Shown here: positions 55,333 to 64,000 of the stretch, piece by piece | Layout: each line of letters begins with the position of its first letter | How positions within the stretch are numbered: position 1 is the stretch's first letter | DNA from: Liquidambar formosana | Lineage: Eukaryota; Streptophyta; Magnoliopsida; Saxifragales; Altingiaceae | Reading direction: 5' to 3' | NCBI GenBank assembly: GCA_039720395.1 | Contig: CM077832.1 | Location: forward strand, 18,013,850 to 18,077,849 | Length of the DNA: 64,000 nt | Program-made: the position numbers and the translations under genes | The notes under the pieces: generated by a model | What the model saw: only the letters and a program-made list of their open reading frames with translations | Database searches by the model: none | What the model was told of the DNA's origin: nothing

Positions 55333-56390
55333 GTGAGTATTGACTCCTACTCATTTCAAGCATTGACCTTTGCTTATATACATTTTACCTTGAGCATTGA
55401 CCCTTGCTCATATAATTTTCTTCGTGAGTATTGACTCCTACTCATTTCAAGCATTGACCTTTGCTTATATACATTTTATCTTGAGCATTGACCCTTGCTC
55501 GAATGATTTTCTCAGTGAGTATTGAATCCTACTCATTTTAAGCATTGACCTTTGCTTATATACATTTCGTCTTGAGCATTGACCCTTGCTCGAATAATTT
55601 TCTCTGTGAGTATTGACTCCTACTCATTTCAAGCATTGACCTTTGCTTGTATACATTTTATCTTGAGCATTGACCCTTGCTCATATAATTTTCTTCGTGA
55701 GTATTGACTCCTACTCATTTCAAGCATTGACCTTTGCTTATATACATTTTATCTTGAGCATTGACCCTTGCTCGAATGATTTTCTCAGTGAGTATTGAAT
55801 CCTACTCATTTTAAGCATTGACCTTTGCTTATATACATTTCGTCTTGAGCATTGACCCTTGCTCGAATAATTTTCTCTGTGAGTATTGACTCCTACTCAT
55901 TTCAAGCATTGACCTTTGCTTGTATACATTTTATCTTGAGCATTGACCCTTGCTCAAATAATTTTCTCTGTGAGTATTGAATCCTACTCATTTCAAACAT
56001 TGACCTCTGCTTATATACATTTTATCTTGAGCATTGACCCTTGCTCGAATAATTTTCTCTGTGAGTATTGAATCCTACTCATTTCAAACATTGACCTGTA
56101 CTTATATACATTTTATCTTGAGCAATGACCCTTGCTCGAATAATTTTCTCTGTGAGTATTGAATCCTACTCATTTCAAGCATTGACCTTTGCTTATATAC
56201 ATTTTATCTTGAGCATTGACCCTTGCTCGAGTGATTTTCTCTGTGAGTATTGAATCCTACTTATTTCAAGCATTGACCATTGCTTATATACATTTTATCT
56301 TGAGCATTGACCCTTGCTCGTATGACTTTCTATGTGAGTATTGAATCCTACTCATTTCAAGCAATGACCCTTGCTCGTAAGTTTTTCTTT
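55333..56390 (+). repeat. 91-bp tandem array with higher-order structure
   Basis: Units begin GTGAGTATTGA at 55,333, 55,424, 55,515, 55,606, 55,697, 55,788, 55,879, 55,970, 56,061, 56,152, 56,243 and 56,334: exactly 91 bp each, the last partial (57 bp). Each unit contains about three inverted-repeat words (GAGTA..TACTC, AAGCA..TGCTT, GAGCA..TGCTC). Confidence 0.95.
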
Positions 56391-57000
56391 GTGAGTATTG
56401 ATCTTTACTCATAGCAAGCATTGACCCTTGCTTGTGTGTTTTTGAGTATTGACTTCTATTCATGGGATTTCTTTTTAGATTTTCAGTATGGATATTGAAT
56501 TCTATCCATCATGGGTTCTTGTTTGAGTAATGACTCTTACCCATACGATGTCTTATTGGCTCTCCTGAGTATTGACCTATACTCATTCCGAGTACTGATA
56601 TATACTCATCCTAAGTATTGACCCATCCTTACCCTGAATATTGTCGCATATTCATCTTGAGTATTGACCCATACTCACCCTATGTATTGACCCATACTCA
56701 TTCTAATCATTAAAGCATTTTTGTCTCGAGTATTGACTAGTACTCACCCCGAGTGTTGACCTTCACTTCAAATACTGATTCCTATTCCCTTTGAGTATGA
56801 CTAGTATTCACTCCGAGTGTTGACCTCCACTCATATTTATCCCTACTCCTTTCGAGTATTGACTGTTACTCATCTTGAGTGTTGACTTTCACTCCCAATA
56901 CTGATCTTTATTCTCTTCGAGTATTGACTTGTACTCATCTTAGGTGTTGACTTTCACTTAGAGTTGCATCTACTTGTCCTAGGTATTGACCTTGACCTAG
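56391..57000 (+). repeat. Irregular inverted-repeat units following the 91-bp array
   Basis: Unit length drifts (about 23-30 bp). Words include GAGTGTTGACCTCCACTC, GGATATTGAATTCTATCC and GAATATTGTCGCATATTC, all self-complementary at the arms. Confidence 0.8.
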
Positions 57001-57141
57001 ACATTGACTTCTAATTGCTTAAGATATGTGATGAATTCCATAGGATGATGGAGTTCTCCATTTGAATTTGATGCAATTACTATCCCAAGCAAAAATGGGA
57101 TGTTCTTTTATCATTGGTTCGCAAGTGGAACTTGCTGCACC

Positions 57142-57154
57142 AATGAGGGGCTTC
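57142..57154 (+). other. Plus-strand primer (purine tract) of the TR-GAG-like element
   Basis: AATGAGGGGCTTC sits directly before the 3' LTR. The purine core is AATGAGGGG. Confidence 0.6.
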
Positions 57155-60100
57155 TGTCACACCCCATTTTTGCACCACCTTACTAGGGCTCACCATTTCA
57201 TGTAGGTTATTGTTTTGTTTTTGAGTCTAGTTACTTGCATTAGTTTTCTAGAATCACAAGGACATTGGATATGAATTTTGGTTCAATTTGGAGTTGATCT
57301 TGAGGGTTAATAAGAACTTTTGTGACTTGAGGGGCATAACCATCTTTTAGGTCACGAACTTTCTATTTAACCTTGAAATGATCTCCAAGTTGTCAATTGG
57401 AGTTCATGAGAATGCATTTGAGGTATTTATGGGTTCAATTTGATGAATTGATGGTTCGGGATTAAAATGGCTCAATACGGTTCAAGTTGGTTAAGAGACC
57501 CACTTCGGGTTGGCTCAAATTGGCTCATGATTTTCACTCAATTCCCACCCATTTGACTTTAATTAGTCTTAATTTCATTCCCAAAGATGTTTTGGAAGGT
57601 TGAATTTTGAATTGGAAAGCATTCGGTGCGACCATATGTGCATACCTAAGCTTAGTGACGGTGGTGCATAGCGGTTAGCCGCCTTTGTAAAACCCAACCA
57701 TGCAGCCATGGCTAGGGATTTTTGCCCTAAAATGTCTTAAATTACATTCCTCATCGAAGCACGGTCGTTTTGGCTTTCGTTTCGTCAAAATCGGACTCCG
57801 TTTGACCCCCGAAACACATTTGGAAGCTGAAAGGGCTCAAATAAGGCAATTGCTGATGGCGCGCTCGGGTGACCATCTGGGGCCTGGCGGCTAACCGCCC
57901 AGCCCAGGTGGTCAGCCACCCAAGGCCAGGCGGCTAGCCGCCCAGCCCCAGGTGGTCACCCGAGCCTCTTTCCTTTTTTGAGCTTTGACGCGGCTCCCTC
58001 CCTATTTCCTCGGATTTGCTCGCCTCCAGCCGCCATTTAACCCTAATTTCAGCCCTATTTGACCTACTTGAGCCCCAAGGTAACCTCTAAGAGCCCTTGG
58101 ATCAATCCCTAGGGTTTTAATCCCAACCATCGAGGGTTTCCCCTCAATCCCTATAAATACCCCCTTATACTTCAGCAATAGGGGAGGCAATTTCTGAAGT
58201 GTGAGGCATGTGTGAGACTTGGAGGCTATGGCAGCCATCCTTAGGGTAGTTTAACCTAAACTTTGAGTGAGAGAGTGTGAGAGAAAGCTTGAAGGAGGGC
58301 TGGAGTTGGGCTTGAAGGCTTGAAGGAAGGAATTTCCAGCAGTACAATAAGAAGAGGAGGACTCTCTACAGCAGCCACCATAGGTATACCTCTTCCCCTT
58401 TCTCTCTTTCATTCAAACTAGGGTTTTTTACATAGCATTGCATTATTTCATGTTTAAAGCTTACTGTTTTATCATGTGTGGATGATTCTAATGCTTAGAA
58501 TGCATGACTAGGATGTTGTCTATGGCTGGTTTTGCATGATATAATGTCATTTTATGTGATTTTATGAGTCTTTGTGTTTTTAGGGTTTTTTAGAGTCTTT
58601 TCTAAGGTTTTGCATGGAATAGTCATTATTCCATGTTCAAGCTTGTGTTTTTATTGTGTTTTGCTACTTCTATTAGTTAGTGTGCATGTTTAGGATCATA
58701 TTCATGGGCTGTTTAGTATGCTAGGATGTTATTCCATGTGATTTACTGCATGCTTGGGACTTTAGGGTTTCCTTAGTGCTGAAAATGGTTTTCTGCATGA
58801 AATAACTCTTTTGCATATTAAAGCTTGTGTTTTTATTGTGTTTTGCTACTTCTATTAGTTAGTGTGCATGTTTATGGGCTGTTTAGTATGTTCGAAGGTT
58901 CTTTCATGTGATTTTATGCATCATTGTGATTCTAGGGTTTCTATCATCTTTGTGTGGGTTTAGTTGCATATAGCATGATTAGTTAGGGATTTTCTCTATT
59001 TTTTCTTCATAGTTGCTGCATATGTGTTCCATATTAGGTAACTATGATATTTCTAGCATTCATATAGTTGATTTTAGGGTTTTTTGCATGTCATTGCATG
59101 TAGGGTTGAATTAGGGTTTTAGTTAGCTTATGATTCATGTTGTTGCATGACTTGTGGTTGATTTTAAGCCTTATTTCAATTCTGTCCAGATCTGTTATTT
59201 GTCCTTGTTATGATATTTTGAGCATGTGTTAGCCCATGTTTGGGCATGATAATGGCTTGATTTGGAATTTAGCTTGTTTGGTTGGTATTTTTGGTATGTT
59301 TTGCATGGAAATTGCAGGTGCTTTGACAGGTACAACAGGTGCAACTACCCCACCAATGTGGGGTGGTTATTTTGGCTATTGTGAGATGAAATCTTACAAA
59401 TAAGGTAATTACCCTATGCAATAGGGTGGTTACTTTGACAGGTTGCTTTTGCTTAAGGTAAGTAGGGTGTGAGGGTGCCCCAATTCACCCTTCTTTCCTT
59501 TCCTTGAAACTTTCCCTTTCTCCCCCCTAGGGTTATTTCCTAATAGGGGAACATGGCAATCCTTATAGTTTCCTTTCAATAACAAATACCTTTTGAATCA
59601 AGGTTTCCATTTCTTATCAAAATTCCATGTTTTACCAAAAATCTTTTGAGAATCATTTATTTTGGAAACTTACTATGTTTTACTTGAAAGGAAACTTAGG
59701 GTTTACCATAGGCCTTGATTAGGTTATAACCCTATTCCTATTCGAACTACGTGGACTTTGATCCATGTATTTCCATACATGGTACGTAGGCGCTCTTCGT
59801 GAGGTTCAAGTCCGCCCTAGGATACTAAGTATCCTAGGTTTTCTCCTCTCCCTCTTTCTTTTTTCTGTTTTTCTTTGATTTACTTGATTATATGGATGAA
59901 TGAATGAATGATATGCATGCTGTCTTGTGATGATAATTGTTGATTTGTGTGTGATTAAGACTTTGATTTAGCCCAATTAAATTAAGAGACCGTTTAGGGC
60001 GATATGGGTGCCTATAGGCTTTGCCTAGAATCTTCCCATATCGTAACTTAGCCTCCGAATCCCCGAATTCTCTGGTTTCCAAAAGACTTTTTGCCTTACC

Positions 60101-60257
60101 ATTTTAAACATGGAGTCAATCTTTTGTTTTCCTAAAACAAAACTGTTTTTTTAGGGTTTTCCTTGTTTCCTTTAAAAAATAAGGTGGCGACTCCCTTTTC
60201 GTTTTCAAACCTATTTTCTCTTCAATCCTCGTGGGCCTCACTTTTTTGGGGTTCACA
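57155..60257 (+). repeat. 3' LTR (3,103 bp)
   Basis: Same length as the 5' LTR and nearly identical. Differences I saw include accgtc/accatc, cttagcg/cttagtg, cagccgc/cagccac, ccaacag/ccagcag and gaacctt/gaatctt (all transitions). Followed by TSD ccact. Confidence 0.95.
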
Positions 60258-61219
60258 CCACTTAAATACTTAAAAATACGTTTAACGGAAAGCATGTGAG
60301 ATTCTTTGGGACATGATTGAAATTTAGCACACAAGCAAACACTAAACATGATATTAGGTCTACTTGCGGTTAAATAAAATAAACTACCAATCATACCTCT
60401 ATATCTCTTTTGATCCACATCTTTCCCATTTTCATCCTTGTCAATCTTGATAGAGGTGCTCATGGGAGTAGAGAACTTTCTTCCATCTTCCAATCCATAC
60501 TTTTTGAGTAGATCTTTGACATATTTGGATTGATTTAGGAATGTTCCTTTCTTTGCTTGCTTAATTTGAAGTCCGAGAAAGAATGTCAATTCTCCTATCA
60601 TGCTCATCTCAAATTCGTCCTTCATGATTTTAGAAAATTCCTTGCAAAGATTCTCATTAGTGGACCTAAAGATGACATCATCAATATAAATTTGAACTAG
60701 AAGTATATCATCATCAATGGTTTTAATGAAAAGTGTAGTGTCAAGTTTTCCTCGTTTAAAACCATTTTTAAGTAAAAAACCACTAAGTCTTTCATACTAA
60801 GCTCTAGGAGCTTGTTTCAAACCATATAAAGCCTTGCTTAGTTTAAAAACATGATTTGGAAATTCATGACTTTCAAAACCGGGAGGTTGTTCAACATAAA
60901 CTTCCTCTTTTATGAAACCATTTAAAAATGCACTCTTGACATCCATTTGAAATACTTTGAAATCTTTATGACATGCATATGCAAGTAACATTCTTATGGC
61001 TTCAAGTCTAGCTACCGGAGCATAGGTTTCATCATAATCTATGCCTTCTTGTTGATTATAACCTTGGGCTACAAGTCGAGCCTTGTTTCTAGTAGCAATT
61101 CCGAATTCATCCTTTTTGTTTCTAAACACCCATTTAGTTCGAATTACTCTATGGTCATGTGGTCTAGGAACCAAAGTCCAAACTTTGTTCCTTTTAAATT
61201 GATTGAGTTCTTTTTGCAT
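60258..61219 (-). pseudogene. pol: SIRE reverse transcriptase
   Basis: Copies element RNA to DNA in a functional element. Read on the minus strand from 61,219: [49 protein letters not shown] (first catalytic Asp) and [15 protein letters not shown]. An in-frame TAG near 60,797 replaces the Trp of the usual A-W-Y motif. The frame continues through YIDDVIF (catalytic YxDD), FEMSMIGELTFFLGLQIKQ, TPMSTSIKIDKDENG and GSLFYLTASRPNIMFSVCL to YLSG at the insertion site. An upstream TGA (in ES*VLAMQ) likewise replaces Trp. Sequence below 60,258 in the long open frame belongs to the inserted LTR, not to this gene. Confidence 0.88.
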
Positions 61220-61782
61220 AGCAAGGACTCATGATTCATCATTTTCAGCCTAATTAATGTTTTTCGGTTCAATTTGAGATAAGAATGCAAGATGATCACA
61301 TATATTTCTCATGGAAGAACGAGTTCTTACCCTATGTGAGGGTTCACCTAAGATTTGATCTTTAGGATGATTCCTCACGAATTTCCAAGTCTTGGTGACA
61401 TCCGGATGAAGTGGAGTATTTTCAACTTCAACTTCTTCTTCTGATTTCTTGTCTTCAATGATTTTGTCTTCTTCTTTTTCTTTGACCTTGTTTTGTGGGT
61501 TTTACTTGTCGTTTAGGTTCAAGTTCTCAACTTGTTCTTGCAAGCTTGTACCTATATCATCATCATCATCCGCATTTCTCTTTGTGGTAAGAGGGTTAGT
61601 TTCATCAAATATAACATGCATTAATTCTTGAACGGTTAAAGTTTTCTTGTTAAACACCATATATGCTTTACTTTTTATAGAATAACCAAGAAATACATTT
61701 TCATCGGATTTAGAATCAAATTTAGAAAGTTTATCTCTATCATTTAATATAAAGCATTTACAACCAAAGACTCTAAAATAAC
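61220..61782 (-). pseudogene. pol: SIRE pol, integrase C-terminal region / RT linker
   Basis: Variable linker between integrase and RT. Acidic, Asp/Glu-rich residues around 61,440-61,580 (on the minus strand) and a VFNKKTLTVQELMHVIF-like phrase near 61,610-61,660 match the position and character of SIRE linkers. It contains stops. Confidence 0.55.
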
Positions 61783-62458
61783 CTATATTAGGTTTATTAT
61801 CATGCCATAGTTCATAAGAGTCTTACCAAGTTTAGATCGTAATAGTACTCTATTCATTACATAGCATGAAGTGTTAACGGCCTCGGCCCAAAAATATTGA
61901 GGAAATGAGTGTTCATTTAGCATGGTTCTAGACATTTTTTCAAGTGTTCTATTCTTTCTTTTAACCACACCATTTTGTTGAGGAGTTCTAGGGGCAGAGA
62001 AATTGTGACTTAAGTCATTCTCATCACAATATTGTACAATATCCTTATTGACAAATTTGCTCCCCCTATCACTCCTAACATGTGTAATGGTATAACCTTT
62101 CTTATTTTGGACTCTTCTACAATATGTAACAAATGTAGCATGAGTCTCATCTTTATGTGCAAGGAAGAACACCCATGTATATCTAGAGTAGTCATCAACA
62201 ATCACGAATGCATAGTGCTTCCCCCCAAGTCTCGCAATAGCAATAAATCCAAATAAGTCCATATGAATAAGTTGCAAAGGTCTTGTAGTTGAAATATGAG
62301 TTTTTGTTTTGAAAGAAGACTTGGTTTGTTTTCCAAATTGGCATGCACTACAAACTCCATTTTTTGAAAATTTTGCTTTTGGTAAACCTCTTACAAGTTC
62401 ATGTAAAAAGTTTTGAAATCAAATCCATACTAGCATGTCCAAGTCTTCTATGCCATAA
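61783..62458 (-). pseudogene. pol: SIRE integrase with catalytic Glu changed to Lys
   Basis: Integrase joins the element DNA to the host genome. The clean frame is 62,277-61,783: LIHMDLFGFIAIARLGGKHYA, VIVDDYSRYTWVFFLAHK (first Asp), THVRSDRGSKF (second Asp) and NFSAPRTPQQNGVVKRKNRTL. The spacing from the second Asp is 35 residues to the position that is Glu in the family (GVVERKN) but Lys here (codon 61,960-61,962, reading AAA). The zinc-finger part (62,278-62,458, CxxC near QFGKQTK-like residues) needs a frameshift. With the catalytic Glu lost and frames broken, it cannot function. Confidence 0.87.
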
Positions 62459-62814
62459 CTAATGATTTTCATTCAAAGCGAAGAAACAATGTACATTTTG
62501 TAATGCAATTTCTTCGAACTCTATAGCATAGGTGTTACCAATTCTATATGCAACAAATAGGGTCTTATCATCATATTCAATTATGCATTTATTAGATTTA
62601 AAAGTGACTCTATAACCTTTATCACATAATTGACTAATGCTAAGGAGATAATGCTTTAAACCATCAACTAATAAAACATTTTCAACACAAAATGAAGAAT
62701 TCTTACCAACCTTGCCAATGCCAATTATCTTACCCTTGGCATTGTCTCCAAATGTTACAAATCCTCCATCCTTGGTCTTCAAAGAGACGAACTTTGATCT
62801 ATCACCCGTCATAT
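62459..62814 (-). pseudogene. pol: SIRE pol, protease end and GAG-pre-integrase region
   Basis: Reads MTGDRSKFVSLKTKDGGFVTF, GKIIGIGKVGKNSSFCVENVLLVDGL, LLSISQLCDKGYRVTF and NKCIIEYDD: the stretch just after the protease active site in SIRE elements. The upstream half, with the DSG-type active site, is cut off by the LTR insertion at 62,815. The N-terminal residues of the long open frame (from 62,839) belong to that LTR. Confidence 0.85.
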
Positions 62815-64000
62815 TGTTAGGATTATGCCCTAGAGCCAATCATAGAGATGATTGTTTAGGGATTAGGAACAATCATTTGATTTCATTTATGTATGTCACA
62901 TTTATTATTGATTTAATAAAAGGGCTTATTCTATTATGTTTATATGCATCATTTATATTTACATAATATGTCCATGGAGTTAGAGTTGAGAATATGGAAT
63001 TACAAAGAGTTGTAATTTTGAGACTATAGATATATCTCTGTACTAAACTCCTAAAGCATTCCTAGTTGAAGGTTCACTATGATGGACAATAATGAACCAT
63101 AGGACTAGCACTTGTTAGGTTGACTCTATAGGAGGATAGCTAGTCTCAAGCTATTTGTGTGGAGACACTACAACCAACAAGTGGGTGCCTATTACGAGAA
63201 TAGGTACACTGAATGTGACCAAAGATATGAGATAAACTGAATGGAGTTTTTTTTCCTGCCTGTCAATCAGTTTCTCATTGTTATAGTGGTACAAGTAATC
63301 CTTAGACCTGAGACACCATAGTTGTCTTATGCATGTAGCTTTAGAAGTTTGATAACACTAAGTGCAAATCCTATTCAGGGGTTTGCAAAGGTGTTCATTG
63401 GCCCTACTGCTATGTGTATGAAGGCATGTGAGTGATCAACAAGGGATCCATCACTCTCAGGAAAAAGAGAGAGAATGTCTTATATGGCATTCATAATATA
63501 ACTCATTAAATCCATGGCCATGGTAGGATGAATATGAAAAGAGTTTCATGAGTTCATCAATGAGTTGATATCTATGAATGAGTATAAAGTAATTGAACTA
63601 GGACTTGACAGACTTCCATGTCCTATTAGTTTAATTGGAGACATTGTGTTGAAGGAAGGATGCAATTGTAACCTATAAACTATAACAGAAGGGTTCTTTG
63701 TAAATGACTATTCACCTCATTAAGGACCACACCATGAGCCATATGCTAGGTGTTACTCATGGTTAGTAGAAGCCCTAATTGATATAAGTGAGTTATAATC
63801 AATTAGGGAATTGGAAGGAGTTCCAATTAGACCCTAAATGGAAAGAGTTCCATTGTGCACACCTCGTGCTATTCCTACTACTTAATGATGTGAACCCAAT
63901 GGGTCACACACTGATCATGCAAGAAGGGCTTTAAAGTCTATGAGAGAAAGGGTTTTAGTGAATAAAGAATAGTTCTTTATAGGCCTATTTGTATTTGATA
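62815..64000. mobile_element. LTR retrotransposon end (LTR), runs off the window
   Basis: TGTTAGGATTATGCCCTAGAGCC begins abruptly inside SIRE protease coding sequence, preceded by the candidate target site catat (62,810-62,814). The sequence then shows no similarity to copia coding DNA through the window end. A TGTTAGG...GCCCTAGAG start is typical of some plant copia LTRs. At least 1,186 bp are present. The right end, and whether it is a full element or a solo LTR, cannot be seen. Confidence 0.65.

Larger units (their letters stand above)
47496..60257 (+). mobile_element. Young non-autonomous gypsy-like element with gag only (TR-GAG-like, Tat/Ogre-type)
   Basis: 12,762 bp, with exact TSD ccact at 47,491-47,495 and 60,258-60,262. 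Two 3,103-bp LTRs start TGTCACACCCC and end GGGGTTCACA; about ten differences by eye, all transitions, so roughly 0.3% divergence. A Tat/Ogre-like primer-binding site follows the 5' LTR. The only recognisable gene is a gag-like ORF at 51,733; no protease, RT or integrase motif is visible in 6.5 kb of internal sequence. It must therefore be mobilised by an autonomous relative. It splits the SIRE pol between RT and RNase H. Confidence 0.93.
42336..64000 (-). mobile_element. Decayed SIRE-type Ty1/copia element with nested insertions
   Basis: Minus-strand element whose 3' LTR (42,336-43,636) is complete and whose 5' part runs off the window. In element order: protease/GAG-pre region (62,814-62,278), integrase, linker, RT (to 60,258), RNase H (47,495-47,009) and a downstream env-like region (45,214-about 43,990). 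The G-rich CCCCCCCTCTAGGG block near the LTR end, several AAAAAGGGGGAG-like purine tracts before the LTR and the extra ORF after RNase H fit SIRE/Maximus elements. Stops, frameshifts and three nested insertions (45,756; 47,496; 62,815) show that it is old and inactive. Confidence 0.88.

Noticed and set aside
55333..56390. CRISPR-like or bacterial repeat array
   Set aside because: Units are contiguous 91-mers without spacers, inside a plant LTR element.
60116..60257. C-terminal 48 residues of the minus-strand RT open frame
   Set aside because: They are translated from the inserted 3' LTR, not from the SIRE pol gene.

Overview
This window is nuclear DNA from a flowering plant. It is AT-rich intergenic sequence full of LTR retrotransposons and MITEs, and it holds one intron-containing host gene with plant GT-AG introns. 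Long CT/GA and TA microsatellites and Ale/Retrofit, SIRE and Tat-type retroelements fit an angiosperm, probably a eudicot. I cannot name the species.

Layout. 1-10.5 kb: intergenic, with a Helitron-like 3' end, a SINE-like insertion, several MITEs and microsatellites. 10,561-12,291 (minus): a five-exon Nudix hydrolase gene, complete and open, with a perfect Nudix box; it is the only host gene I can support. 12.3-16.2 kb: its promoter side and MITEs. 16,227-26,372: a Ty1/copia element of the Ale/Retrofit type with target-site duplication (TSD) ctttt; its integrase is split by a 2.8 kb solo LTR of a Tat-like family (20,311-23,082). 26.4-42.3 kb: MITEs, an hAT element with an exact 8-bp TSD, Helitron-like copies, minisatellites and a gypsy gag fragment. 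42,336 to beyond the window end: a decayed SIRE-type copia element on the minus strand. It contains a solo LTR (45,756-47,003, TSD ttctc), a young 12.8 kb LTR element (47,496-60,257, TSD ccact), and the start of another LTR element at 62,815.

The 12.8 kb element has two 3,103-bp LTRs with about ten differences by eye, all transitions. Its only recognisable gene is a gag-like ORF, so it is non-autonomous (TR-GAG-like, Tat/Ogre-type primer-binding site) and must borrow reverse transcriptase and integrase.

The most interesting signal is RNA-like structure in this element: (i) three copies of a stem / A4-bulge / GNRA-tetraloop hairpin whose differences all keep pairing; (ii) a ~2.2 kb tandem array in which nearly every ~23-bp unit is a short inverted repeat with compensatory arm changes; (iii) a U5 hairpin with two compensatory base-pair changes relative to the older solo LTR; and (iv) a second copy of the primer-binding-site core inside U5. 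Together these suggest a structured non-coding RNA architecture, perhaps for packaging or priming in trans. That function is inference.
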